Shown here: positions 1-7,083 of the stretch, piece after piece
How positions within the stretch are numbered: position 1 is the stretch's first letter
Layout of the letters: each line of letters opens with the position of its first letter
Source: Tyzzerella sp.
Lineage (GTDB): Bacteria; Bacillota; Clostridia; Lachnospirales; Anaerotignaceae
Direction of reading: 5' to 3'
Length of the DNA: 8,921 nt
Assembly (NCBI GenBank): GCA_019415525.1
Contig: DXZA01000020.1
Coordinates: forward strand, 1-8,921
Made by a program: the position numbers and the translations under genes
The notes under the pieces: generated by a model
Databases searched by the model: none
What the model saw: only the letters and a program-made list of their open reading frames with translations
What the model was told of the DNA's origin: nothing

Positions 1-33
1 ATAATATATATATACTATAACTTATAAAATTAT

Positions 34-41
34 GAAAGGAG
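34..41 (+). promoter_or_regulatory. Ribosome binding site of carD
   Basis: GAAAGGAG lies 6 nt before a GTG (48) and 9 nt before an ATG (51). Both spacings are workable, so the site does not settle the start by itself. Confidence 0.8.
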
Positions 42-50
42 TTTTTTGTG

Positions 51-524
51 ATGTTTTATAAAGGTGATAAAATAGTTTATCCTATTTATGGTGGTGGAAT
101 TGTAGAGGATATTGAAAAAAATGAAAATGGTGAAAGCTATTATTTAATATCTACTGTTTTTGGTGGCCTTAAAATAAAGCTTTCCACTTCTAAAGCGGAA
201 GATATAGGTGTTAGAAAAGTGTCATCAGAAAAAGAGGTTATAGAAACTATAAAACATGTAAGTACATCTCAAATAACTTCTTCAGATAATTGGAACCAAA
301 GATATAAAGAAAATCTTGAAAAAATAAAAACAGGTAGACTTGAAGAGGTTGCACAAGTAGCAAAAAATCTTGAATTAAGAGAAAAAAGAAGAAATCTTTC
401 TGGAGTAGAGAAAAAAATGCTTAATAAAGCAAAGCAGATTATTATAAGCGAAATAATATTATCAAACAATGTTGTTAAAGAAAAAGCAGAAGAATTACTT
501 GCAAATTTGTTATTTAATTGTTAA
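51..524 (+). CDS. carD: CarD/CdnL-family RNA polymerase-binding transcription factor
   Basis: Family knowledge: CarD/CdnL proteins bind the RNA polymerase beta subunit through an N-terminal Tudor-like domain shared with Mfd, and stabilise open promoter complexes through a helical C-terminal domain. Seen here (157 aa): residues 1-65 open with FYKGDKIVYPIYGGG and look like the RNA polymerase interaction domain. Residues 78-156 are helical and charged, with the family pattern SDNWNQRYKENLEKI and a later LSGVEKKML. The Trp at residue 81 sits where the family has its conserved promoter-contacting tryptophan. Start choice: GAAAGGAG lies at 34-41. A GTG at 48 (spacing 6) and an in-frame ATG at 51 (spacing 9) are both possible; I prefer ATG because it costs only one residue and is the stronger codon. 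It heads a co-directional block with the PIN-TRAM gene 55 bp downstream. Its promoter lies at or beyond the left edge. Confidence 0.92.
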   Translation: MFYKGDKIVYPIYGGGIVEDIEKNENGESYYLISTVFGGLKIKLSTSKAEDIGVRKVSSEKEVIETIKHVSTSQITSSDNWNQRYKENLEKIKTGRLEEVAQVAKNLELREKRRNLSGVEKKMLNKAKQIIISEIILSNNVVKEKAEELLANLLFNC

Positions 525-566
525 ACTTTTAGTTATACAGTTTTAAACTGGAAAAAATTAAATATT

Positions 567-575
567 GGGGGGTGG
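567..575 (+). promoter_or_regulatory. Ribosome binding site that sets the TTG start of the PIN-TRAM gene
   Basis: GGGGGGTGG resembles the GGAGGTG core and lies 4 nt before TTG at 580. The longer frame start at 565 would put the site inside the coding sequence, so 580 is preferred. Confidence 0.75.
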
Positions 576-579
576 AAAA

Positions 580-1665
580 TTGAAAAGACTTTTGGAAATA
601 GCAGTTGGTCTTATTGCTATTACAGTTTTTACTCTTATTGTAAATGTTGCTTATGTATCTAATTTTATGAATGTACAAAGCTATTTGGCTAGTTATGTGC
701 CATTTATAATAGGAATTGTTTTTGGACTTATATTTTATATTTTATTTTCATCTTTTATTACTGAAAAGATTATGAATAAGATGTCTTTAGCTGAAGAACG
801 TCTTACTAGAATGAATTTTAAAGAGCTTATGATGAGTATTTTCGGTATATTTGTAGGGCTTGTAATAGCAAATCTTATAGGTATTGCATTAACAGGTTTT
901 GGACCACTTGGTACAGGTATAACAATATTACTTAATATTATACTTGGATTTTTAGGCCTTAGAGTAGCACGTAAAAAGAAAGATGAAATAAATGTTTCTG
1001 GTATAAGTGAAACTTTAAGTGGAAAGTCCAAAGCTAATGACAAGAAAAATATATATGTAGGAAAACCTAAAATTCTTGATACAAGTGTCATAATTGATGG
1101 AAGAATACTTGACCTTCTTCAAACAGGTTTTATTGAAGGTAAAATAATTATTCCTAACTTTGTTCTTGATGAGCTTAGACATATTGCAGATTCTGCTGAT
1201 TCTCTTAAAAGAAATAGAGGAAGAAGAGGTCTTGATATACTTAATGAAATACAAAAACAGCTTGATGTTCCTGTTGAAATAGTAGATTTTAATACTAAAG
1301 ATGCTCTTGAGGTAGATATTAAATTACTTAAAATGGCTGAAAAAATAGATGCTTTTGTAATGACAAATGATTTTAACCTTAATAAAGTTGCAGAGTTTCA
1401 AGGTGTTAAAGTCCTTAATATAAATGAGCTTGCAAATGCTATAAAACCTGTTGTTCTTCCTGGTGAAGAAATGGTTGTTACAGTAATAAAAGCTGGTAAG
1501 GAAAATGGACAGGGAATAGCATATCTTAATGATGGTACAATGATAGTTGTTGAAGGTGGAAACAAGCATATAGGAGAAACAATGACAGTTGCTGTAACAA
1601 GTGTACTCCAAACAGCAGCAGGTCGAATGATATTTACAAAAATTATAAGTCCCAATGCAAAATAA
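580..1665 (+). CDS. yacL: Membrane-anchored PIN-TRAM domain protein (YacL type)
   Basis: Putative membrane-bound RNA-binding nuclease of the Bacillus subtilis YacL type; the physiological substrate is not established. Seen here (361 aa): four hydrophobic segments at about residues 3-27, 40-60, 84-105 and 112-131, a charged linker, then a PIN nuclease domain (about 163-290). The PIN domain has acidic positions in LDTSVIIDGR (Asp167), VLDELRHIAD (Glu198) and VMTNDFNLNK (Asp264). A TRAM RNA-binding domain follows (about 295-355, from LPGEEMVVTVIKAGKENGQG). Start choice: the frame is open from a TTG at 565, but that codon overlaps the Shine-Dalgarno-like GGGGGGTGG (567-575). The TTG at 580 lies 4 nt after that site and gives the natural start MKRLLEIAVG. 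Neighbours: carD upstream and ispD downstream, an order like the YacL-IspD pair of Firmicutes. All key PIN acidic residues appear present, so activity is plausible. Confidence 0.9.
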   Translation: MKRLLEIAVGLIAITVFTLIVNVAYVSNFMNVQSYLASYVPFIIGIVFGLIFYILFSSFITEKIMNKMSLAEERLTRMNFKELMMSIFGIFVGLVIANLIGIALTGFGPLGTGITILLNIILGFLGLRVARKKKDEINVSGISETLSGKSKANDKKNIYVGKPKILDTSVIIDGRILDLLQTGFIEGKIIIPNFVLDELRHIADSADSLKRNRGRRGLDILNEIQKQLDVPVEIVDFNTKDALEVDIKLLKMAEKIDAFVMTNDFNLNKVAEFQGVKVLNINELANAIKPVVLPGEEMVVTVIKAGKENGQGIAYLNDGTMIVVEGGNKHIGETMTVAVTSVLQTAAGRMIFTKIISPNAK

Positions 1666-1678
1666 CATTTAATTTTTT

Positions 1679-1710
1679 ATAAGAGCACTTGTATGTGCTC
1701 TTATTTTATA
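1679..1710 (+). terminator. Intergenic hairpin, weak terminator or attenuator before ispD
   Basis: A perfect 10-bp inverted repeat, ATAAGAGCAC (1679-1688) and GTGCTCTTAT (1695-1704), encloses a 6-nt loop and is followed by TTTATA. The tail is an interrupted U-tract, so termination may be partial. It sits 13 nt after the PIN-TRAM stop codon, and the hairpin ends 19 nt before the ispD start. I see no convincing promoter between it and ispD, so some read-through is probably needed. Confidence 0.55.
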
Positions 1711-1723
1711 TAGGGAGGTTTTT

Positions 1724-2437
1724 ATGTATAAAGGTATTAGATGTACTGCTATAATTCTTGCGGCAGGTATTGGAAAAAGAATGGGATTTGATATAAGCAA
1801 ACAATTTCTTAAAATAAATAGCAAACACATAATTGCATATACACTTGAAAGATTTGCTAATGTAGATGAGATAGATGAAATAATTCTTGTTACAAAGTCT
1901 GATTTTATCAATTATTGTAATGAAAAAATATTGAAAAAATATGAGATAAATAAACCAGTAAAAATAGTTGAAGGTGGAAAGGAAAGACAAAATTCTGTTT
2001 TTAAAGGATTACAAGCCATAGAAGATAAGAATTCAATAGTTTTAATTCATGATGGAGTTCGTCCTTTTGTAGAAGAAAATGATATTTTTAGAACAATAGA
2101 ATCTGCTTGGGAACAAGGTACAGGAGTTCTTGGAGTTCCTGCAAAAGATACAGTTAAAATATGTAATAGTGATAATATTGTAGAGTCAACTCCAGATAGA
2201 AATAAAGTGTGGTACATACAGACACCACAAACTTTTAAATATGATTTAATATATGAAGCCCATGAAGATGCAGATAAAGCAGGCTTTTTAGGTACAGATG
2301 ATGCTATGATTGCAGAAAGAATGGGTATTCCTGTAAAAATAATAGAAGGAAGTTATAATAATATTAAAATTACGACAATAGAGGATATTGCAATATCTAA
2401 AATCATAATTGAAAATATGTTAAAAAAGGAGAAATGA
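1724..2437 (+). CDS. ispD: 2-C-methyl-D-erythritol 4-phosphate cytidylyltransferase
   Basis: IspD transfers CMP from CTP to 2-C-methyl-D-erythritol 4-phosphate in the cytosolic non-mevalonate route to isoprenoid precursors. Seen here (237 aa, normal length): the nucleotide-binding motif LAAGIGKRMG at residues 12-21, Lys26 in SKQFL, RQNSV at 88-92, HDGVRPF at 109-115, VPAKDTVK at 138-145, TPQTF at 167-171, GTDDA at 190-194 and NIKITT with Lys215. These cover the glycine-rich loop and the conserved basic and acidic positions of the family. GGGAGG at 1713-1718 lies 5 nt before the ATG. The gene follows a hairpin after the PIN-TRAM gene, and rnhA begins 2 nt after its stop. The next pathway gene, ispF, is not adjacent in this window. 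Confidence 0.96.
   Translation: MYKGIRCTAIILAAGIGKRMGFDISKQFLKINSKHIIAYTLERFANVDEIDEIILVTKSDFINYCNEKILKKYEINKPVKIVEGGKERQNSVFKGLQAIEDKNSIVLIHDGVRPFVEENDIFRTIESAWEQGTGVLGVPAKDTVKICNSDNIVESTPDRNKVWYIQTPQTFKYDLIYEAHEDADKAGFLGTDDAMIAERMGIPVKIIEGSYNNIKITTIEDIAISKIIIENMLKKEK
2428..2431 (+). promoter_or_regulatory. Ribosome binding site of rnhA, inside the ispD 3' end
   Basis: GGAG within AAAAAAGGAGAAATG is 2 nt from ATG 2434, too close for efficient initiation, but 8 nt from TTG 2440. This spacing decides the rnhA start. Confidence 0.7.
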
Positions 2438-2439
2438 TT

Positions 2440-2904
2440 TTGAAAACTCTTGATATATATACAGATGGTGCTTGTTCAGGAAATCCTGGAAAAGGTGGTT
2501 ATGGTGTTGTTATGCTCTATAAAGGTAGTAGAAAAGAGCTGTCAGAAGGTTTTATTGAAACAACAAATAATCGTATGGAGATACTTGCAGTAATAAAAGG
2601 TCTTGAAGCTCTTAAAGAACCATGTAATGTAAACCTTTATAGTGATTCAAAATATGTTGTTGATGCTGTAGAAAAAGGCTGGGCAAAAAAATGGAAGGCT
2701 AATGGATGGAAAAGAAATAAAAATGAAATGGCATCTAATATAGATATGTGGGAAAGGTTATTAAATCTTTTAGAAAAGCATAATGTTAAATTTATATGGG
2801 TGAAAGGTCATGCCGATAATATAGAAAATGAAAGATGCGATTTCTTAGCAAGACAAGCTATTGACAATAACTATCTTAATAAAGATGTAGGATATTCTAA
2901 ATAG
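2440..2904 (+). CDS. rnhA: Ribonuclease HI
   Basis: RNase HI cleaves the RNA strand of RNA-DNA hybrids (R-loops, primers) with two divalent metal ions. Seen here (154 aa, close to the 155 of the E. coli enzyme): IYTDGACSGNPGKGG supplies Asp9, NNRMEILAV supplies Glu47, LYSDSKYV supplies Asp69, and WVKGHADNIENERCDFLA supplies His124 and Asp134. The complete catalytic set is therefore present. The basic, tryptophan-rich stretch GWAKKWKANGWKR (residues 80-92) corresponds to the hybrid-binding basic protrusion. Start choice: an ATG at 2434 overlaps the ispD stop but lies only 2 nt after GGAG (2428-2431). The TTG at 2440 has a spacing of 8 nt and starts the protein as MKTLDIYTDG, so I prefer it. 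Translation is probably coupled to ispD. Confidence 0.95.
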   Translation: MKTLDIYTDGACSGNPGKGGYGVVMLYKGSRKELSEGFIETTNNRMEILAVIKGLEALKEPCNVNLYSDSKYVVDAVEKGWAKKWKANGWKRNKNEMASNIDMWERLLNLLEKHNVKFIWVKGHADNIENERCDFLARQAIDNNYLNKDVGYSK

Positions 2905-2906
2905 TT

Positions 2907-2924
2907 TTGTTAAAATTGTTAAAA
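2907..2924 (+). repeat. Two tandem copies of TTGTTAAAA
   Basis: TTGTTAAAA occurs at 2907-2915 and again directly after at 2916-2924, just past the rnhA stop and about 50 bp upstream of the csp -35 box. The copies are exact. In DNA this AT-rich it may be chance or part of an upstream activating A/T element. Confidence 0.5.
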
Positions 2925-2972
2925 AAAGTCGAAAAAAATAGCTGATTATTAATAAATTTATCAAATACTCTA

Positions 2973-3001
2973 TTGACAGTATTGGTAATATGTGTTATTC
3001 T
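2973..3001 (+). promoter_or_regulatory. SigA-type promoter of the cold-shock gene
   Basis: A perfect -35 box TTGACA (2973-2978), a 17-nt spacer, and a -10 box TATTCT (2996-3001) preceded by an extended -10 TGT (2993-2995). Expected start near 3008, giving a leader of about 48 nt. That is short compared with the long cold-box leader of E. coli cspA. Confidence 0.78.
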
Positions 3002-3055
3002 AATACTTGTTACAAAACATATTTATTTTTTTTTAACCGGTAGGAGGATTTTACA

Positions 3056-3256
3056 ATGAAAAAAGGAACTGTAAAATGGTTCAACGCTGAAAAAGGTTTT
3101 GGTTTCATTTCTGTACCAGGCGAAGACGATGTTTTCGTACATTTCTCAGCTATTCAGGCAGAAGGATACAAAACTCTTGAAGAAGGTCAGGAAGTTGAAT
3201 TTGAAGTTGTACAGGGTGCAAAAGGACCTCAGGCAGCTAATGTAACACGTGCTTAA
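3056..3256 (+). CDS. csp: Cold-shock protein, CspA/CspB family
   Basis: Small single-stranded nucleic acid-binding protein that acts as an RNA chaperone, often abundant at low temperature or during fast growth. Seen here (66 aa, the standard length): one cold-shock domain with RNP1 KGFGFI at residues 13-18 and RNP2 VFVHF at 26-30, the typical opening KKGTVKWFNAEKG, and the ending GPQAANVTRA. AGGAGG (3042-3047) lies 8 nt before the ATG. The gene is monocistronic: its own strong promoter lies upstream and a strong terminator follows at 3320. The coding sequence uses more C-ending codons (TTC, AAC, GAC) than the genes before it, which fits high expression. Which csp paralogue of the genome this is cannot be told. 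Confidence 0.97.
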   Translation: MKKGTVKWFNAEKGFGFISVPGEDDVFVHFSAIQAEGYKTLEEGQEVEFEVVQGAKGPQAANVTRA

Positions 3257-3319
3257 TCAATTATCATAGTTCTTAATGTGCTTTGCACTGGAAATATATA
3301 TAGGTTATGGTACAAAATC

Positions 3320-3350
3320 GCCTTTCATGTTTTTTGGAAGGCTTTTTTTT
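3320..3350 (+). terminator. Intrinsic terminator of the cold-shock gene
   Basis: GCCTTTC (3320-3326) pairs with GGAAGGC (3336-3342), a 7-bp stem with one G-U pair and a 9-nt loop, followed by eight T residues (3343-3350). Confidence 0.9.
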
Positions 3351-3427
3351 GTTCCTTTTTATTAAAAATTTTTATTGTTAAATCAAATTTTTATTTATTT
3401 TTTTTGTTCTAAAATGGCAATTATAAA

Positions 3428-3456
3428 TTGATAAAGAAGCATCTGTATGATAAAAT
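3428..3456 (+). promoter_or_regulatory. SigA-type promoter of typA/bipA
   Basis: -35 TTGATA (3428-3433), a 17-nt spacer, and -10 TAAAAT (3451-3456) preceded by extended -10 TGA (3448-3450). The expected start is near 3463, about 52 nt before the typA ATG. It lies downstream of the csp terminator, so it opens a new unit. Confidence 0.75.
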
Positions 3457-3514
3457 ATTTTGTGGTTTTTTAGTATTTTGAGACAGAAATTTATTTTATA
3501 TAGGAGAAATACAA

Positions 3515-5344
3515 ATGAGACAAAAAAGAGAAAATATAAGAAATATTGCTATAATTGCCCATGTAGACCATGGTAAAACTACACTTGTAGATGAGCTTTT
3601 AAAACAGAGCGGTACTTTCCGTTCAAATCAGGTTGTTGCTGAAAGAGTAATGGACTCTGGTGACATTGAAAGAGAAAGAGGTATTACAATACTTTCAAAA
3701 AATACTTCTGTTCACTATGGTGATATAAAAATTAATATCGTTGATACACCAGGACATGCTGACTTTGGTGGAGAGGTTGAACGTGTTCTTAAAATGGTAA
3801 ACGGTGTTGTTCTTCTTGTAGATGCTTTTGAAGGACCTATGCCACAGACAAAATTCGTTTTAAGAAAAGCTCTTGAATTAGACCTTCCAGTTGTTGTTTG
3901 TGTAAATAAAATTGACAGACCGGAAGCAAGACCACATGAAGTTGTTGATGAAACTCTTGAACTTTTTATGGAACTTGATGCAAATGATAATCAGCTTGAT
4001 TCACCATTCGTATTTGCTTCTGCAAGAAATGGTATTGCATCTTTAGATGCTGAGGTTTTAGGCACAGATATGAAACCTCTTTTTGAAACAATTATAAATC
4101 ATATTCCAGCACCAGAAGGTGACCCAGAAGCACCAGTACAGGCTCTTATAACAACTATTGACCACAGTGAATATGTTGGTAGAATTGGTATTGGTAAAAT
4201 TGAAAACGGTACTCTTAAAGTAAATGATGAGGTTGTTGTTCTCAATATCCACAACCCTGAAACAAGCAAAAGAGTAAGAGTTACAAAACTTTATGAATAT
4301 GAAGGTCTTAATAGAGAAGAAGTTAAAGAAGCAAGCTATGGTTCAATAGTTGCTCTTTCAGGTATCGAAGATATTATGATTGGTGATACAATATGTTCAC
4401 CAGAAAAACCTGAGGCTCTTCCTTTTGTAAAAATTTCAGAACCTACAATTTCTATGAACTTCTCTGTAAATGATAGTCCATTTGCAGGTCAGGAAGGTAA
4501 ATATGTTACATCAAGACATTTAAGAGAAAGACTTTACAAAGAACTTAATACAGACGTAAGCCTTAGAGTTGAAGATACAGATACAACAGAAAGTTTTAAA
4601 GTATCAGGTAGAGGAGAACTTCATCTTTCAATACTTATTGAAACATTAAGACGTGAAGGATATGAATTCCAAGTTTCAAAACCAGAAGTTCTTTTCCATG
4701 AAATAGATGGTAAAAAATATGAACCAATCGAAAATGTTACAATAGACGTTCCAGAAGAATTTGTTGGTAGCGTAATTGAAAAATTAGGTTCAAGAAAAGG
4801 TGAACTTACAAATATGGCTCCTGCAAATGGTGGATATACAAGACTTGAATTCTCTATACCTGCAAGAGGTCTTATCGGTTACAGAAATGAATTCTTAACT
4901 GATACAAAAGGTAATGGTATATTAAATTCAGTATTTGATGAATATCAGCCATATAGAGGTGAAATTCCTATGCGTTCACAAGGCTCACTTATTGCTTTTG
5001 AAGATGGTGAGGCTATTACTTATGGTCTTTATAATGCACAGGAAAGAGGCGACCTTTTCATAGGACCTGGTACAAAAGTTTATACAGGTATGGTTGTTGG
5101 TAGAAATGCTCGTGTTGAAGATATGGATATAAATGTATGTAAGAAAAAACAGCTTACAAATACACGTGCTTCAGGTTCTGATGATGCTCTTAAACTTACA
5201 CCACCTGTTGTAATGTCACTTGAACAGTGTCTTGAATTTATTGCAGATGATGAACTTGTAGAAGTAACACCTGAAAATCTTCGTATGAGAAAGAAAATTC
5301 TTGATTCTAACTTAAGAAGAAAAGCAAGAATTCATGGTAAATAA
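3515..5344 (+). CDS. typA: Translational GTPase TypA/BipA
   Basis: Ribosome-binding GTPase of the EF-G/LepA superfamily, known to act in ribosome assembly and translation under stress such as cold. Seen here (609 aa, the family's usual length): G1 AHVDHGKT at residues 15-22, G2 RGITI at 55-59, G3 DTPGHAD at 77-83, G4 NKID at 131-134 and G5 SAR at 169-171. An EF-Tu-like beta-barrel domain follows at about 205-290, then EF-G-like domains III and V. The BipA-specific C-terminal region contains GYRNEFLTDTKGNGILNSVF and the ending DSNLRRKARIHGK. AGGAG (3502-3506) lies 8 nt before the ATG. It has its own promoter and is the first gene of a unit with the flippase 32 bp downstream. Its placement after csp is suggestive given the cold phenotype known for BipA, but there is a terminator between them. 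Confidence 0.98.
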   Translation: MRQKRENIRNIAIIAHVDHGKTTLVDELLKQSGTFRSNQVVAERVMDSGDIERERGITILSKNTSVHYGDIKINIVDTPGHADFGGEVERVLKMVNGVVLLVDAFEGPMPQTKFVLRKALELDLPVVVCVNKIDRPEARPHEVVDETLELFMELDANDNQLDSPFVFASARNGIASLDAEVLGTDMKPLFETIINHIPAPEGDPEAPVQALITTIDHSEYVGRIGIGKIENGTLKVNDEVVVLNIHNPETSKRVRVTKLYEYEGLNREEVKEASYGSIVALSGIEDIMIGDTICSPEKPEALPFVKISEPTISMNFSVNDSPFAGQEGKYVTSRHLRERLYKELNTDVSLRVEDTDTTESFKVSGRGELHLSILIETLRREGYEFQVSKPEVLFHEIDGKKYEPIENVTIDVPEEFVGSVIEKLGSRKGELTNMAPANGGYTRLEFSIPARGLIGYRNEFLTDTKGNGILNSVFDEYQPYRGEIPMRSQGSLIAFEDGEAITYGLYNAQERGDLFIGPGTKVYTGMVVGRNARVEDMDINVCKKKQLTNTRASGSDDALKLTPPVVMSLEQCLEFIADDELVEVTPENLRMRKKILDSNLRRKARIHGK

Positions 5345-5362
5345 TATTTTTTAAGTATATAT

Positions 5363-5370
5363 AAGGGGTG
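5363..5370 (+). promoter_or_regulatory. Ribosome binding site that sets the flippase start
   Basis: AAGGGGTG matches AAGGAGGTG closely and is 6 nt before ATG 5377. It overlaps the upstream in-frame GTG 5368, which argues against that longer start. Confidence 0.8.
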
Positions 5371-5376
5371 TGGTTA

Positions 5377-7002
5377 ATGGCTAAAAAAGGAAGTTCTTCT
5401 TTTATAAAACAAGCTGCAATACTTGCGTCTGCCGGAATAATTGTTAGGATAATAGGCTTTTTATATAGATGGCCTCTTACAAATATGATTGGTGATACAG
5501 GTAATGCTATATATAGTGCAGGTTATTATATCTACACCTTTTTACTTATACTTTCATCAGCAGGTCTTCCGGCTGCCATTTCAAAGATGGTTTCTGAAAG
5601 AATTGCTATGAAAGAGTATAGAAATGCACATAAAGTATTTAAAGTATCATTATTTGTTTCAGGAATAATTGGTTTCCTGTTTATGGTTATACTTTATGTG
5701 TTTGCAAAGCCTATATCAGAATTTGTAGGCTCTCCGGAAAGTTATTGGTGTATAGTATCACTTTCACCAACACTTTTTATTGTTGCTATTATGTCTGTAT
5801 ATAGAGGGTATTTCCAAGGTATGAATACTATGGTACAAACTTCTATATCTCAGATTGTAGAACAGATATTTAATGCAGTATTTAGCGTATATCTTGCATA
5901 TGTATTTTTAAAAATTGGAGTTCCTGAAGGTGAAAAGAATATAGTTCTTGGTGCTGCCGGAGGAACAGCTGGTACTGGTATAGGTGCTCTTGCAGGACTT
6001 ATAATAATGATACTTGCATATTTTGCTATAAGACCTAAACTTAAAGCAAAAATGAGAAAAGAAGGACGTACACATAAACCTGATACAAGAAGTGAAATTA
6101 TAGGAACACTTGCAAGAACAGCGATACCTATTATTGCAGGAACAGCAATATTCAGTATAACAAATCTTGCAGATATGGTTATGGTTTTAAGCCGTCTTGA
6201 TGTTGCAGGATTTAGTCATGATGAGGCACAAATATTGTATGGTCAGCTTTCGGGTAAATATGTAACACTTACAACTTTACCTGTTTCCATAACAACAGCT
6301 ATGGCAACAGCTACAATACCAAGTATAGCTGCTTCTGTAAAGCTTAATGAAAAAGAGAATACAAAAAGAAAAATGGGGCTTACTTTTAGAATAGCTATGA
6401 TACTTTCAATACCGGCAGCAGTTGGTATAGGAGTTTTAGGTGACCCTATTATAAGAATGCTTTTCCCAAGTGCTTCAGAAGGTGGAAATCTTCTTACTGT
6501 TGGTGCTATATCAATTATATTCCTTGCAATATGCCAGATTATAACAGGTATACTTCAGGGGATAGGTAGAGTTGATGTACCTGTTAAAGGTGCTCTTTTG
6601 GGAGCTATAACAAAGATAATACTTAATTATTTCCTTATTTCAATACCGAGTATAAATGTACTTGGTGCTGTTATATCAACAACAGGTTGTTATGTAGTTG
6701 CATCTATATATAATATTATGACATTTACAAAGATAACAAGAGTTAAACTTGATTATAAAGATGGAATAGTTAAACCATTATTTGGTTCAGCTATTATGGG
6801 TGTTTGTTGTTTTGGTATATATAGATTATTAAGTGTAATATCATTAGGAAATACAGTTTCAACAATTATATCTATTATAATAAGTGTATGTGTATATGGT
6901 GCAGTTATGCTTCTTATAAAAGGTATAAGAGAAGATGACCTTAAATATATACCTATGGGTGGACGTATATTAAGAGTTCTTAAAAAACTTAATATGATAT
7001 AA
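5377..7002 (+). CDS. SpoVB/YtgP-type polysaccharide or lipid II flippase (MOP superfamily)
   Basis: Integral membrane protein of the MurJ/SpoVB/YtgP group. Relatives move lipid-linked cell-wall precursors or polysaccharide units across the cytoplasmic membrane. Seen here (541 aa, close to YtgP length): many hydrophobic spans over the whole length, about 14 expected, and the N-terminal family pattern AGIIVRIIGFLYRWPLTNMIGDTGNA. Other typical segments are GLPAAISKMVSE, YRGYFQGMNTMVQTSISQIVEQ and GILQGIGRVDVPVKGALLGA. Start choice: the frame is open from GTG 5368, but that codon lies within the Shine-Dalgarno AAGGGGTG (5363-5370). The ATG at 5377 is 6 nt after it. It lies 32 bp after typA without an intervening terminator, so the two are probably co-transcribed. 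Whether it serves vegetative wall synthesis (YtgP) or spore cortex (SpoVB) cannot be decided from sequence alone. Confidence 0.9.
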   Translation: MAKKGSSSFIKQAAILASAGIIVRIIGFLYRWPLTNMIGDTGNAIYSAGYYIYTFLLILSSAGLPAAISKMVSERIAMKEYRNAHKVFKVSLFVSGIIGFLFMVILYVFAKPISEFVGSPESYWCIVSLSPTLFIVAIMSVYRGYFQGMNTMVQTSISQIVEQIFNAVFSVYLAYVFLKIGVPEGEKNIVLGAAGGTAGTGIGALAGLIIMILAYFAIRPKLKAKMRKEGRTHKPDTRSEIIGTLARTAIPIIAGTAIFSITNLADMVMVLSRLDVAGFSHDEAQILYGQLSGKYVTLTTLPVSITTAMATATIPSIAASVKLNEKENTKRKMGLTFRIAMILSIPAAVGIGVLGDPIIRMLFPSASEGGNLLTVGAISIIFLAICQIITGILQGIGRVDVPVKGALLGAITKIILNYFLISIPSINVLGAVISTTGCYVVASIYNIMTFTKITRVKLDYKDGIVKPLFGSAIMGVCCFGIYRLLSVISLGNTVSTIISIIISVCVYGAVMLLIKGIREDDLKYIPMGGRILRVLKKLNMI

Positions 7003-7007
7003 TAAAT

Positions 7008-7036
7008 AAAAGCATCTCATAAAAGAGATGCTTTTT
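7008..7036 (+). terminator. Intrinsic terminator after the flippase gene, probably bidirectional
   Basis: An 11-bp perfect stem: the 5' arm (7008-7018) contains AGCATCTC and the 3' arm (7025-7035) contains GAGATGCT. The loop is 6 nt (ATAAAA), followed by a T-run to 7036. The A-rich left flank gives a T-rich tail on the minus strand too, so it could stop transcription from both sides. Confidence 0.92.
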
Positions 7037-7083
7037 ATATTGTGCAATAAAAAAGAAAAACTATTTTTTAGCTAGTATATTGG

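Noticed and set aside
1..30. A promoter for carD in the first bases (TATACT-like matches)
   Set aside because: The stretch is an alternating AT run with many chance -10 matches, and any -35 box would lie outside the window.
735..1655. Several open frames on the minus strand opposite the PIN-TRAM gene
   Set aside because: They are shadows of the well-supported + strand gene, with no ribosome binding sites and no recognisable protein patterns.
1796..1806. Ser instead of Pro before the conserved Lys of IspD (SKQ for PKQ)
   Set aside because: That position varies in Firmicute IspD proteins; the lysine itself is present, so no loss of function is implied.
2905..2972. A terminator after rnhA
   Set aside because: Only short A-T self-complementary stretches such as TTATTAATAA are present, with no GC-bearing stem and U-tract.
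3278..3288. Small hairpin GTGC-TTT-GCAC after the csp gene
   Set aside because: It has only a 4-bp stem with no T-run; the real terminator lies at 3320-3350.
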